The notes: generated by a model from the sequence alone, not told the origin. A stretch of 64,000 nucleotides of DNA from UBA4660 sp034408895 (GCA_034408895.1 JAWXCI010000050.1:1-64000), one strand, 5' to 3'. Shown: positions 45,704-55,054, counted from the first letter of the stretch. A program made the numbers and translations.

Positions 45704-48076
45704 ATGGCAGAATCAAAACGTGTTAAGGCCGAAGAAGCCGATGTAAACGAGCCACTCGAAAACGTAACGGAAGAGTTGGTAAACCCCATTGCCGAACCTG
45801 CGGAAGGAGAAGAAATTCCTACCGATGTTCCACCTGTAGCATTGGAGGAAGAAAAATTAGAAGCCGAAGAAGTACTGGAAGTATTCTCGACAGCCGATGA
45901 AAAAGCCTATCTGACGGAATCTGGCGAATTCAACTGGGATGCCTATGAAAACGAAGGAAAGGCCGACTCTGAAAACCATGCCCGCTATGACCAGCTTTAT
46001 GAGGCAACCCTGTCCACCATAAACGAACATGAGGTGGTGGAAGGAACCGTAATGAATCTGAACAAAAAGGAAGTGGTGGTAAACATTGGTTACAAGAGCG
46101 AAGGTGTGATACCAGCTACTGAGTTTCGATACAATCCCGATCTAGCCATAGGCGACAAAGTTCCCGTTTACGTGGAGCTACAGGAAGATAAAATGGGGCA
46201 GTTGATCGTGTCTCATAAAACCGCCCGAGTATTCTCAGCCTGGAAAAACGTGAACAACGCATTGGAATCTGGTGAGATTATTAAGGGTGATGTGAAGTGC
46301 CGCACCAAGGGCGGTCTTATTGTAGATGTATTTGGCATCGAGGCATTTCTGCCCGGTTCGCAGATTGATGTAAAACCCATTCGCGATTACGATGTGTATG
46401 TGGGCAAACAAATGGAATTGAAAGTGGTGAAGATCAATGCCGAGTTCAAGAACATTGTGGTATCCCACAAAGCGCTGATCGAAGCGGAGATTGAAGAACA
46501 GAAGAAGCAGATCATGAGTGGCCTCGAAAAAGGCCAGGTGCTGGAAGGCATTGTGAAAAACATTACCACTTATGGAGTATTCGTTGACCTGGGCGGTGTG
46601 GACGGTCTTATCCACATAACCGACCTGTCATGGGGACGCATAAGCCATCCGGAAGAAATAGTGAAACTGGACGAAAAAATCAATGTGGTTATTCTCGACT
46701 TTGATGACGAGAAAAAACGCATTGCACTCGGACTAAAACAACTCAGTGCACATCCATGGGAAGGCATGGCCGACAGCCTTGAAGTAGGCAATAAAGTGAC
46801 AGGCCGTGTGGTACTTCTGCAAGATTATGGTGCGTTTGTGGAAATTGCTCCGGGCATCGAAGGGTTGATACACGTTTCAGAAATGAGTTGGAGCCAGCAT
46901 CTGCGTTCGGCACAAGACTTTTTGAAAGAAGGTGAAACAATAGAAGCCATGATCATAAACGTGGACCGCGAAGCCCGAAAACTTTCACTGGGCCTCAAGC
47001 AGTTGAAATCTGATCCATGGGAAACTATAGAAACACGCTATCCGGTCGGATCGAAGCATAGTGTTATAGTTCGCGCATTCACCAACTTCGGAATTTTCTG
47101 CGAGTTGGAAGAAGGCGTGGATGGTCTCGTACACATCAGCGATCTATCCTGGAACAAACGCGTAAAAAATCCGGGCGAATTCACCCAGATAGGTGCAAAC
47201 TTGGATGTGGTTGTGCTGGAACTCGACAAAGAAAACCGCAGGATAAGCCTCGGCCATAAACAATTGGAACAAAACCCATGGGATGTTTTTGAAACCGTTT
47301 TTACCGAAGGTTCAAAACACCAGGGAACTATTGTTCGCAAGGAAGCATCCAATGGAATAGTGGCATTGCCCTACGGTGTGGAAGGTTATGCCATGGCGCG
47401 GAGTCTCAAAAAGGAAGATGGCTCCACAGGCAAGGTGGACGAAAGCCTCGAATTTATTGTGGTTGAATTCAACAAGAACGCAAGGCGTATAACGTTGAGC
47501 CACACCCGCACTTATACAACCGAAGAAGAACAACCCAGAACCGAAGCCCGTGAGGGTGGCGCACGTGAAGGCGGACGCGACAACCGTGGCGGTAGTTCAC
47601 GAGGTGGCCGTAAAGGCGCGGGAGCTCCAAGGCAGGAAGACAACCAGCACAACGAAGCAGTGCGTGCAGTAAATGCACAGGTGGAGAAATCCACGCTGGG
47701 CGATCTCAGCGCACTGTCTGACCTCAAAGACACAATGGATGCCAGCGAGGCCGTGGTAGAAAAAGCAGCTAAAGCCGACAAGCCCAAAAAGCCCAAAAAG
47801 GAAAAAGCAGCCACGCCTGAAGCAGAAAAAGAAACAAACGCTGCTGATGCAAATGTTGAATCGTCCGCAGCAACACAAAACCAACAGGTAGAAGTTGAAA
47901 GGTCTGATGTTGATACCAATGATTCAGCTGCTGCTGAAACTTCAAACCATCACGCAGTAGCGGAAACGCCCGATCAGCAGAATGAAGTTGAAACTCACTC
48001 TGAAGATTCCAATGAACCTGATGCTGAAAAGAAAAACCAGCCATCAGGAGAAACCGAAGAAAAGGCCCCTGAATAA
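45704..48076 (+). CDS. rpsA: 30S ribosomal protein S1 with a long acidic/Lys-rich tail
   Basis: 790 residues. An acidic N-terminal region (about 1-95) precedes six S1 RNA-binding OB domains: the first starts at VVEGTVMNLNKKE, the second IIKGDVKCRT, third VLEGIVKNITTYGVFVDLGG, fourth GRVVLLQDYGAFVEI, fifth VIVRAFTNFGIFCELE, sixth GTIVRKEASNGIVALP, ending near residue 605. The remaining 185 residues are low-complexity: an RGG-type stretch (GGARE GGRDNRGGSSRGGRKG), a Lys/Ala/Pro segment, and an acidic Glu/Asn tail. S1 binds mRNA on the small subunit; the tail is longer than in typical S1. Confidence 0.96.
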   Translation: MAESKRVKAEEADVNEPLENVTEELVNPIAEPAEGEEIPTDVPPVALEEEKLEAEEVLEVFSTADEKAYLTESGEFNWDAYENEGKADSENHARYDQLYEATLSTINEHEVVEGTVMNLNKKEVVVNIGYKSEGVIPATEFRYNPDLAIGDKVPVYVELQEDKMGQLIVSHKTARVFSAWKNVNNALESGEIIKGDVKCRTKGGLIVDVFGIEAFLPGSQIDVKPIRDYDVYVGKQMELKVVKINAEFKNIVVSHKALIEAEIEEQKKQIMSGLEKGQVLEGIVKNITTYGVFVDLGGVDGLIHITDLSWGRISHPEEIVKLDEKINVVILDFDDEKKRIALGLKQLSAHPWEGMADSLEVGNKVTGRVVLLQDYGAFVEIAPGIEGLIHVSEMSWSQHLRSAQDFLKEGETIEAMIINVDREARKLSLGLKQLKSDPWETIETRYPVGSKHSVIVRAFTNFGIFCELEEGVDGLVHISDLSWNKRVKNPGEFTQIGANLDVVVLELDKENRRISLGHKQLEQNPWDVFETVFTEGSKHQGTIVRKEASNGIVALPYGVEGYAMARSLKKEDGSTGKVDESLEFIVVEFNKNARRITLSHTRTYTTEEEQPRTEAREGGAREGGRDNRGGSSRGGRKGAGAPRQEDNQHNEAVRAVNAQVEKSTLGDLSALSDLKDTMDASEAVVEKAAKADKPKKPKKEKAATPEAEKETNAADANVESSAATQNQQVEVERSDVDTNDSAAAETSNHHAVAETPDQQNEVETHSEDSNEPDAEKKNQPSGETEEKAPE

Positions 48077-48113
48077 CATCTGTTTGTAAGGAACCTGTTT
48101 TAGATTGATTAGG

Positions 48114-48150
48114 AAAACCGCCCCGCATAAAGCTGGGGCGGTTTTTTTTT
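48114..48150 (+). terminator. strong rho-independent terminator after rpsA
   Basis: Stem AAAACCGCCCC / GGGGCGGTTTT (11 bp, perfect) with a 10-base loop, followed by more T. Confidence 0.9.
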
Positions 48151-48177
48151 GGATGTAAAAAAGTACTTTGGAAAAGT

Positions 48178-48256
48178 GTGCACCAAGGCCACAAACACTC
48201 TAAGTTCGGAAAGACTTCGTGTGCCTTTTCGTCTTTGCGCCTTTCCACAGAATCCT
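48178..48256. repeat. possible dispersed intergenic palindrome
   Basis: An imperfect inverted repeat: 'TGTGCACCAAGGCCACAAACACTC' in two parts against 'CTTCGTGTGCCTTTTCGTCTTTGCGCC'. It resembles the 'CACCAAGGCACAAAGACAC' / 'CTTTGTGTCTTTGTGCCTT' hairpin element I know as frequent in environmental Bacteroidota intergenic regions. Only one copy is seen here. Confidence 0.35.
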
Positions 48257-48352
48257 GCGGATGTGGCCTCGCTGATGCGCAAAAATGAATAGGACAAAAG
48301 CAGAATGAACTCATCACTATTTTATTTCAACCAGGAAATCAAAAAAACAAAA

Positions 48353-48376
48353 AACCCCGGAAATTTTCCAGGGTTT
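48353..48376 (-). terminator. terminator of the CHU_C gene
   Basis: Imperfect stem AACCCTGGAAA / TTTCCGGGGTT on the minus strand, followed by TTTTGTTTTTTTG. It lies just past the CHU_C gene's stop. Confidence 0.7.
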
Positions 48377-48406
48377 CTCATCCTATAAGATAAATTTTAA
48401 GAATTG

Positions 48407-51400
48407 CTACCGCACCATCACCACATGGCCTATGAGTTTTGTTTTTTCCGCCATCCCCGCCTGAAGGAATTGTATTTGCCACACATAAGCACCATCCGAC
48501 ACATAGTATTCCCCATGATGGATATTGCCCATCCATTTCTTTTCGGTGTCGGTGGTTTCGAAAACCACTTCTCCCCAACGGTCAAAAATCATCATGCGAT
48601 ATTCACTTAGTAATGAGGGATCGGAAAACACAGGGCCGAACACATCGTTCAATGCATCATCATTTGGTGTGAATGAGTTGGGAACGTAGTAGAAAAGTTC
48701 AGGCAAAGCATAACACGAATCGGGTATCACCTTGAATTCAAGAATTCTTGGGCAGACAGAATCGGGCATGTAAATGTTCAGTACATAAGTGCCAGTGTCG
48801 TTTACCCATATCAGAGGAAGACTTTCACCACTGTCCCATTCATAAACACCGCCTGCATCGGATTGAAGTGAAATGGGGAAAAATCCGTTTCCACCGGGGC
48901 ACACACTGTCAATGTAAAGGATAGGTGCGCCAGGTTCCATGGGTTCAATGTGGAACTCGAACAACTCCGGACATACAGCATCGGAATAAACACTTAAGCC
49001 ATACACGCCAGTTTCATGCACAGTAGTGTACACACCATTGCTTCCGTTGCTCCATAAATATGCGGAACCAAAAACATCGGAGTAAAGTGTCAAATCATTT
49101 TGACCGCCTGGGCAAATGCTGTCATAAAGCAGGGTTGGAGGATCCGGAAGTTCCACCACCACATTCACTGTGTCCACATCGGTACATCCTCCCGGTCCAG
49201 TTACGGTGGCATAGTACTCTTCATCATCCAAAGGTGTAACTGAAATCGTTGCTGTGCTGCCCACTGTGCCACTGCCATCGGACCACGAATAAGTTCCTCC
49301 GCCACTCACGCTCAGTTGTGCTGAATCATTTATACAGATGAAAGATGTGTCAGGAGTGGCTGTTGCAACAGGTGATTCTATCACGGTGATATTATCCGAA
49401 TCGGAACCTGAGCCGCATAGATTGAGCACATTCACATTGAACGTGTAGTCACCGAATTCTGTAAAAGCAACGTTCATCTCATTGTTGGAAGTGTCCTGGT
49501 AGGCAATTTCTTCAGGCAACGCATCGGTTGTCCATGAATAATAAGTGTCAGGATAGAAGTTCACTTGGAATGAAACCGTATCGCCCACACACACATCATC
49601 CGGCCCAATAATGTTCACCACAGGATCTCCCAATATCGTAATGGACATGGGTGGAGTCCATGGACTCACACATCCGTAATTGGTTTCCTGAACCGAGAAG
49701 TTGAGCACACCTGTACCTCCTGTAATCACATAAAGCGAATTGGAATTGGCTCCCGATGGAGAAACAAATGGCTGACCTCCGTTAATGCCATTACAAGTCC
49801 ATAAATAAGTGGAATTGGCGAAGTAGTCATAAGGTTCGAAAAACAGCGCAACAGTTTCACCCACACAAAAAGAATTTTGTTGAATGAAGTTTGGATAGGA
49901 ATACGCGGTGATGATTTGTGGAACGTCAGTGAAGGCACCAATGGTTACGCGAATCAAACTTCCTAATGCGTTTTCAGGAGTGGTAGATTCAGTCGCAACT
50001 ATCCGCATGTAATTCATGCCTAGCGGAATTCCATAATCATCAAGACTGTCTTTACAAGGTATATGCACGTTCAGTTGGGTATCATCAGTGGCTGCAACTG
50101 ATCCATAAATTCCATCGCTGCCTATTTGAGAAAAATCCATTGAGCTGAGCAATTGTGTGGTGAAGATGTTGCCGGGCAAATAATTGGACACACCGTCCCA
50201 TGTATTCACATCAATATCTATGAGCTGGTTTTCTCCATCGGGATCTACAGAACATTCGCTCACACAGAAGAAAAGATCTTCCATGTTGTTGGTTGTGATA
50301 TCACACGCCTGAATGCAGAAAGGTCCCCATACCGATCCAATGGCATCGGGGTTGGTGGAAATGATGCGCAGAAAATAATTACATCCCGGTTCCACTTCGG
50401 GCACAAGTCCACCAACGCTCCCGGGTGGATCACCCAGTTGTGGATCATAGGTGTTGGAATCATCCGAACTTCCCACCACGGTGGGGCTGTTGGGGAATGT
50501 TCCGTCCCAATCCGATAGTTCGGCTACGTAATCGTTGTTGGCTGCATACACTCCTGTGGAGGTAAACGGAATATCAATGGCACTGCCAATACACACGGCA
50601 TTGGTATCAAGAGTAACAACAGGTTGAAGTGTGGTAATGATGTTCGGGCATTCAATCACTTCAAAACAATCTGAAGCTATGCCTGTAATTTCCGGTGGTG
50701 GCGAAAGCCGGTTGATTCGGAATTTGTAACAATCGCCAACTTGGGCTGTGGTAGGAATTTGTACGGTGACAAAACCTGTGGTTTGCGGATAGAAAATGCC
50801 GAAAACCCATGAACCGAATTGTCCCGTGAAATTTCCCGATGAATTGGAAAGTTCGATTTGATAGTTGCCATCGCACAACGTGTCGGAAAGTTCGTATTCA
50901 ATGGTAATGTAACTTCCCTGGCACACGGGGTTGGGCGAAACGCTCAACACGTTAATGGTAACTGGATCAATTTCGGAATAACTGCCCACAATATTGATAT
51001 CATCAATAGCAAAACTTTGCGAGTAAGGCGGTGCATCGGCATTATTCTGCCACCGGAAACCGAAACGCAAACTGCCCACGTTGCTGAACAGCGGATCGGT
51101 AATGTCTGCATATTGCCAAACGGACATTCCGGAATATTGTGCTAAGCCGAACTGTGTCCACGGCCCGCCATCAAGGCTGTAATAGATTGTGCCATAAGCT
51201 AATGGTGATCCTTCGCACAAATAGAAAAAACTGAAGTGAACTTCTTCCACAGCATAGGTGCAAATCCCGAAAGCCATGTAAGAAAAGCGATCCGATGCTA
51301 CAGTGGGATCATAGTTCGCATTGGTGATGCCCGATGGCTGATCGTGGATGTGAAGGTAGTTGCTATAGGGTGCATAGCTAATGGTTCCGCCATTGGTGTT

Positions 51401-51634
51401 GTTCTGGTCGGTGGTGTTGGGATAGTCCACATTGCCGGTAAACTGGTTGTTTACAATCCACTGGTTATCGCCAGTATTAGAGCTTAGCTCGGCACCATTC
51501 AAAACGAAACTTGCTCCTCCCAGTTCGAAATTCTCTGTAAGCAACAGGATGTCCTGCGCATTCAAAGAATGAAGTCCGAAGAAGAAAAATCCAAATCCCG
51601 AAATGATGATTATTCTCAGTTTTGTTTTCATCAC
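48407..51634 (-). CDS. T9SS surface protein with CHU_C C-terminal domain
   Basis: 1075 residues; signal peptide MMKTKLRIIIISGFGFFFF...NAQ (either Met 1 or Met 2 may start). Residues to about 190 look like a MAM/laminin-G-like jelly roll (LLTENFELGGASFVLNG ... WQYADITDPLFSNVGSLRFGFRWQ ... FAIDDINIVGS). A middle of Ig/PKD-like Cys-containing modules follows (CVGDTVSFQVNFYP; CINDSAQLSVSGGGTYSWSDG). Two late copies begin 'LYDSICPGGQN' and 'LYIDSVCPGGN'. The end (YYVPNSFTPNDDALNDVFGPVF ... IFDRWGEVVFETTD ... GAYVWQIQF) is a gliding-motility-associated CHU_C domain, the T9SS type B signal. Ligand unknown. Confidence 0.88.
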   Translation of the reverse strand: MMKTKLRIIIISGFGFFFFGLHSLNAQDILLLTENFELGGASFVLNGAELSSNTGDNQWIVNNQFTGNVDYPNTTDQNNTNGGTISYAPYSNYLHIHDQPSGITNANYDPTVASDRFSYMAFGICTYAVEEVHFSFFYLCEGSPLAYGTIYYSLDGGPWTQFGLAQYSGMSVWQYADITDPLFSNVGSLRFGFRWQNNADAPPYSQSFAIDDINIVGSYSEIDPVTINVLSVSPNPVCQGSYITIEYELSDTLCDGNYQIELSNSSGNFTGQFGSWVFGIFYPQTTGFVTVQIPTTAQVGDCYKFRINRLSPPPEITGIASDCFEVIECPNIITTLQPVVTLDTNAVCIGSAIDIPFTSTGVYAANNDYVAELSDWDGTFPNSPTVVGSSDDSNTYDPQLGDPPGSVGGLVPEVEPGCNYFLRIISTNPDAIGSVWGPFCIQACDITTNNMEDLFFCVSECSVDPDGENQLIDIDVNTWDGVSNYLPGNIFTTQLLSSMDFSQIGSDGIYGSVAATDDTQLNVHIPCKDSLDDYGIPLGMNYMRIVATESTTPENALGSLIRVTIGAFTDVPQIITAYSYPNFIQQNSFCVGETVALFFEPYDYFANSTYLWTCNGINGGQPFVSPSGANSNSLYVITGGTGVLNFSVQETNYGCVSPWTPPMSITILGDPVVNIIGPDDVCVGDTVSFQVNFYPDTYYSWTTDALPEEIAYQDTSNNEMNVAFTEFGDYTFNVNVLNLCGSGSDSDNITVIESPVATATPDTSFICINDSAQLSVSGGGTYSWSDGSGTVGSTATISVTPLDDEEYYATVTGPGGCTDVDTVNVVVELPDPPTLLYDSICPGGQNDLTLYSDVFGSAYLWSNGSNGVYTTVHETGVYGLSVYSDAVCPELFEFHIEPMEPGAPILYIDSVCPGGNGFFPISLQSDAGGVYEWDSGESLPLIWVNDTGTYVLNIYMPDSVCPRILEFKVIPDSCYALPELFYYVPNSFTPNDDALNDVFGPVFSDPSLLSEYRMMIFDRWGEVVFETTDTEKKWMGNIHHGEYYVSDGAYVWQIQFLQAGMAEKTKLIGHVVMVR

Positions 51635-52421
51635 TAATTAAGGTTGCAGGCAAATGTAGAAGAAGTGTGGTGTGTGCTGGTACTTTTTCAATGTTTGTTG
51701 GAAACTTTGATTGTCGGTCCACAACAACAGGACTGGGAACAAGGCTTTGGTGTTGCACCCCATTTGTTGACGTATACCGGAAGTGGAAATAGCGCCACAC
51801 AAAGCAGCCGGGTAGAAAGAGTCTGATTGGCAATGAGTAGTGGATAATGTTATGGTATCGCTCTGCCAGCGGGATAGATTGGGAAATAAATAAGTCATCT
51901 AGATTTACCAAGTAAGTCGCGGCAATCACCGCGTTAGAGACAAATCTTAAAAACCTGGAGGGACTTTTTCGACATTCGGGGTTTGTGCAAAACTCCTGTT
52001 GCTCCCAACATTTCATCCCACAGAAAAAATCCTAGTTCTTAAAATCAGCCGGGGGGGTTTTTATTCTGTTTCAACTTTCAGTAATGTTTCCACCGAACAA
52101 TACACTGCCTTATTATAAAACTTCTATTTCAGAAAAGGTTTCTGCCACACCGGTATTGGTGGCAGTGAGGTTGCGGTGGGTGGCCAGGTTTGGCGTGCTA
52201 AATTCGCTGACAGGGATTATCATACCTGCCCTGCAGAGCCAGGCAAGTCGCAACGATTGGCTGGAGTTTGCACCGGGCATAGCAGCAAAACCCGCGAATA
52301 CTTCCGTGTGCTGATATTCAACAATTAATGAACAACCTGATCTATTCTTTTACACAGCGCTTATCAAAGCACATGTCATAAAGCTTTTATTCGCAGCCTC
52401 AATAACATAAACCCAACAATC
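51635..52421. other. nearly 800-base gap without a recognised gene
   Basis: Apart from a perfect -7 box for the CHU_C gene near its left end, I recognise nothing. Several short open frames on both strands lack starts or family resemblance. One minus-strand stretch around 52130-52310 stays open but matches nothing I know. Confidence 0.5.
51651..51658 (-). promoter_or_regulatory. -7 box for the CHU_C protein gene
   Basis: TACATTTG on the minus strand, a perfect TAnnTTTG match, 16 bases before the start codon. No clear -33 TTG. Confidence 0.5.
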
Positions 52422-53018
52422 ATGAAAAAAATCATTACAATTTTAATGCTATTGCCGGTAATTGCTATCGGCCAGAAAGAAGAAGGACAAGTTGTTGCAA
52501 GTCTTGGTTTGGGCTACAGCCTTATTGGCGCCATCTTTTCAGTCTCCGATAACAGTGGAGACGACACCAAAAGTTTTGCAACACCCGCCATTGTGTTTGC
52601 GGCTGATTACGGCATTACCGAGAACTTTTCGATTGGCCTCGCTGGAGGCTGGCAGAAAATGGGTTTGAATTACACTGATTACTCCTATATAGATTCGGAT
52701 GGTGATATTGTTACGGAAGATTTCAAGTACACACTTTCCCGCTCCAATCTTGGGGTTCGCGCATTGTTTCATTACGGTGGCTCCGATGATTTTGATATGT
52801 ACTCGGGTGCAAAAGTTGGTTACACCATCTGGAACTTCAAGAATGATAGCAACGACCCTGATTTTATCACCCCAACCGACAAGGCAAGTGGAGTGGGATT
52901 TCAATTAATCGCTTTTGGAGCGCGAGGCTATTTCTCTGAAAGCGTTGGTGCTTTTTTCGAACTTGGTCTTTTTGGCGCTCCTTATTTTCTCGCAGGGGGA
53001 ATCGCTTTCAGGGTGTAG
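52422..53018 (+). CDS. small outer-membrane beta-barrel protein
   Basis: 198 residues with a signal peptide (MKKIITILMLLPVIAIGQ). The rest is strand-rich with alternating residues (VVASLGLGYSLIGAIFSV; FSIGLAGGWQKMGLNY; LGVRALFHYGG; MYSGAKVGYTIWNF; GFQLIAFGARGYF; AFFELGLFGAPYFLAGGIAFRV), ending in a strand as outer-membrane barrels do. It fits the small 8-stranded OmpA/OmpW-type barrels of Bacteroidota. No partner genes suggest a specific role. A hairpin follows. Confidence 0.78.
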   Translation: MKKIITILMLLPVIAIGQKEEGQVVASLGLGYSLIGAIFSVSDNSGDDTKSFATPAIVFAADYGITENFSIGLAGGWQKMGLNYTDYSYIDSDGDIVTEDFKYTLSRSNLGVRALFHYGGSDDFDMYSGAKVGYTIWNFKNDSNDPDFITPTDKASGVGFQLIAFGARGYFSESVGAFFELGLFGAPYFLAGGIAFRV

Positions 53019-53038
53019 TTCAATCCAAAAAAAAGAAC

Positions 53039-53073
53039 AAGAAAGAGCTGCATCGGAAGATCAGCCCTTTCTT
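53039..53073 (+). terminator. terminator-like hairpin after the barrel gene
   Basis: Stem AAGAAAG-GCTG / CAGC-CTTTCTT with a single bulge on each side, followed by ATTTTGT. Confidence 0.55.
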
Positions 53074-53169
53074 ATTTTGTCAGCAATGCAGGTTCCATAT
53101 CCTCCGACATCAGCGAACAAAAACAGCCTTGATTTCCATTCATGCCAGATTTCCGGGCTTCAATCCTTC

Positions 53170-53177
53170 TATTTTTG
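53170..53177 (+). promoter_or_regulatory. -7 box for tRNA-Pro
   Basis: TATTTTTG, a perfect TAnnTTTG match, followed by CCGCCC, 45 bases before the tRNA 5' end. Confidence 0.5.
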
Positions 53178-53222
53178 CCGCCCTGAAAAATTTCAGGAAA
53201 TGTTCAAGAGTTTATTGCATAT

Positions 53223-53295
53223 CGGGATGTAGTTCAGTTGGTAGAATCCGCGTCTGGGGGGCGTGAGGTCGCACGTTCGAATCGTGTCATCCCGA
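53223..53295 (+). tRNA. tRNA-Pro (anticodon GGG)
   Basis: A full 73-base cloverleaf folds: acceptor stem CGGGATG / CATCCCG, D-arm with GTTC / GAAT, anticodon stem CGCGT / GCGTG with loop CTGGGGG (anticodon GGG), T-arm GCACG / CGTGT with TTCGAAT, discriminator A. The anticodon stem includes two G-U pairs, as in related tRNA-Pro. CCA is not encoded. Confidence 0.95.
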
Positions 53296-53301
53296 CAAAA
53301 A

Positions 53302-53321
53302 AAGCCCGGAATTCCGGGCTT
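53302..53321 (+). terminator. terminator after tRNA-Pro
   Basis: A perfect 20-base palindrome AAGCCCGGAATTCCGGGCTT, followed by CATTTTTTT. The other strand also has an A/T run, so it may serve the convergent gene too. Confidence 0.8.
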
Positions 53322-53338
53322 CATTTTTTTGATTTCTG

Positions 53339-54061
53339 TTAGTCTTCTTTCTTCACCACCGCATAAGTTTCAAACTTTACGGGCAGTATAAAGGCAGATT
53401 CCACCTTACTCCCATTCCTTGTTGCAGGCTTCCACTGGGGCATGGCAGCTACCATTCGAGTGGCTTCCCTGTCAAGGAAATAATTGATACTTTGCACCAC
53501 CTGCACGCTCGAAACATCACCGGTAATTCCTATTGTGAATGATACGTAAACAATTCCACTCGCTCCTGATTTCCGAGCGTCTTGAGAATAATTAAGATGT
53601 TCTTCGATGTAGAGCGTAAGTGATTCGTCACCACCTGGAAACTCAGCCGGAATTACTTTGTTGATAAGATCCTTCGGCACATCATCAGGATAGATTCGAT
53701 CGGGTTTAGCGATTCCATCCCAACCCCAGCGCTTCCAAATTCCAATCTTGACCCCTCGTTTGAAATAGCCTTCCGACTCAGGTTGGCCGTTGGCATAATA
53801 AAATTGAAACAACCCTTCTTCAGTCATCAACTTTTCATCAGAATAATTGCCCAACATTTTTAGTGCTCCATTACTGTATTTCAGTTCCACCAACCAAAAG
53901 CCACTAGCTTGAGGAATAACCTCACGGGAAAAGTATGCGCCCTTCTTTTCCATCAGCACGTTCATCTGGGCATCAAGAAAATCCGTCCGCATTTGGGATG
54001 GAAGAATGATAGGAGTAAAAAATAAAATGTAAACTGGGAGAAGGCGTAGCTTATGGATCAT
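53339..54061 (-). CDS. energy-transducer TonB-like protein with MORN/YwqK-like repeats
   Basis: 240 residues with an N-terminal signal or anchor (LRLLPVYILFFTPIILPSQ). The middle has MORN/YwqK-like repeats (KYSNGALKMLGNYSDEKLMTEEGLFQFYYANGQPESEGYFKRGVKIGIWKRW, in several repeat units). The C-terminal 95 residues match the TonB C-terminal domain (IPAEFPGGDESLTLYIEEHLNY ... GIVYVSFTIGITGDVSSVQVVQS ... EATRMVAAMPQWKPA). This combination is common in Bacteroidota. Since there is no proline-rich spanning segment, it may act in the periplasm rather than in classical TonB energy transfer. Confidence 0.85.
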   Translation of the reverse strand: MIHKLRLLPVYILFFTPIILPSQMRTDFLDAQMNVLMEKKGAYFSREVIPQASGFWLVELKYSNGALKMLGNYSDEKLMTEEGLFQFYYANGQPESEGYFKRGVKIGIWKRWGWDGIAKPDRIYPDDVPKDLINKVIPAEFPGGDESLTLYIEEHLNYSQDARKSGASGIVYVSFTIGITGDVSSVQVVQSINYFLDREATRMVAAMPQWKPATRNGSKVESAFILPVKFETYAVVKKED

Positions 54062-54170
54062 ACAGGATTGTTAAGTCAAAAATGATATTGGTGTTTATTT
54101 GAAAGCTGAAAATTAGACGCAGAGAACTCTAAGAGTTGCTGCTTATCCACAAATTATCAACAACAGAAGA

Positions 54171-54515
54171 ATGGACTACACTTTCGAAAAATCATGGAGC
54201 GATACACTTGACAAAATTTCAAAACAATTTGGTGAAAAGCTGGAGTACGCGGCCATTCTTATGCTTATAGGTGCCCAGGAATTGGGCAAGGACCACCAAC
54301 AATTCAAGAAGGATCAAAAGATTGAATTGATGCATATTGGAATTTGTTCCGTGCTGCAACAATTCGGATACTACTCTTACATAGGTCGCGATAATGATGG
54401 CTGGCCACATTTCGAACGGACAGAATCGCTTCCCCCATTGAAACCTGAAGAACAGGAGTTGCTCATTCGCAAAGCCATCGTAAAATATTTTGATGATTTT
54501 GCTAAAGTGAAATAG
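54171..54515 (+). CDS. conserved hypothetical protein (Bacteroidota)
   Basis: 114 residues, soluble and mostly helical, starting MDYTFEKSWSDTLDKISKQFG. Contains LEYAAILMLIGAQELGKDHQQFKKDQKIELMHIGICSVLQQFGYY in pieces and GRDNDGWPHFE. I recognise it as a family widespread in Bacteroidota but without assigned function. No secretion signal is visible. It is convergent with the next gene, sharing a terminator. Confidence 0.7.
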   Translation: MDYTFEKSWSDTLDKISKQFGEKLEYAAILMLIGAQELGKDHQQFKKDQKIELMHIGICSVLQQFGYYSYIGRDNDGWPHFERTESLPPLKPEEQELLIRKAIVKYFDDFAKVK

Positions 54516-54541
54516 GAAAATTAATTTTTCGCCAATAAAAA

Positions 54542-54559
54542 AGGGAGCCTAAACTCCCT
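54542..54559 (-). terminator. terminator between convergent genes
   Basis: Stem AGGGAG / CTCCCT with a 6-base loop; on the minus strand it is followed by TTTTTTATTGG. It mainly ends the lipoprotein gene at 54581-54961. Confidence 0.7.
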
Positions 54560-54580
54560 CTGTAATTCCGGATTTTAATC

Positions 54581-54961
54581 CTATTCGATTTCCAATGTTT
54601 CTTCGGTGGTAACTTCCTCTTCAATTTTAATAATTCCTGTTCCATACAGGCTGCCCTTCCAGCCCTCGAGATCAAGCACTGCAAAACCTGCTTGTCCTTT
54701 TTTGTAGAAATCAGTGAAGTTGAAAGTCACTTTTCCGCTTCCATTGGTCTGTGCCGAATCATTGAAACGCAATTCATTGGGGCTGGGCGGTGGGGTGGGG
54801 TTTGAGAAAATTCGTACCCATGCTCCGGGAACCGGATCTCCATCTTCGGTCAAAACAAGTATGGTGGCAATGGTTTCCTTTTGCTTCTCGCAAGAGGAGA
54901 TAACTGCCACGGAGCAGATACAGAGTACAGCAACAAACAGCTTGATAACAGTGCAATTCAT
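54581..54961 (-). CDS. lipoprotein with carboxypeptidase-regulatory/Ig-like fold
   Basis: 126 residues from MNCTVIKLFVAVLCICSVAVISSCEKQ, with a lipobox (VISSC) for lipid attachment. The mature part looks like a prealbumin/Ig-like domain: TILVLTEDGDPVPGAWVRIF, then DSAQTNGSGKVTFNFTDFYKKG and AVLDLEGWKGSLYGTGIIKIEEE. The frame upstream lacks a better start. The function is unknown. It is divergent from the cyclophilin gene, which starts 93 bases away. Confidence 0.75.
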   Translation of the reverse strand: MNCTVIKLFVAVLCICSVAVISSCEKQKETIATILVLTEDGDPVPGAWVRIFSNPTPPPSPNELRFNDSAQTNGSGKVTFNFTDFYKKGQAGFAVLDLEGWKGSLYGTGIIKIEEEVTTEETLEIE

Positions 54962-54977
54962 GGTATATGTGTTTTCA

Positions 54978-54985
54978 TATTTTCG
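54978..54985 (+). promoter_or_regulatory. putative -7 box for the cyclophilin lipoprotein
   Basis: TATTTTCG (one mismatch to TAnnTTTG), followed by CGCGGCC, about 70 bases before the ATG. Confidence 0.35.
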
Positions 54986-55054
54986 CGCGGCCTTTTTCAG
55001 GAAATCGAAACCTGAAGAAGGTCTTTCAAACGCAACAAATAAAAGCAATTTCTA

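Noticed and set aside
51477..52016. 179-residue minus-strand frame upstream of the CHU_C gene
   Set aside because: It overlaps the start of the real protein in another frame and resembles no family.
52084..52314. 76-codon frame in the gap before the barrel gene
   Set aside because: No family resemblance or promoter; treated as accidental.
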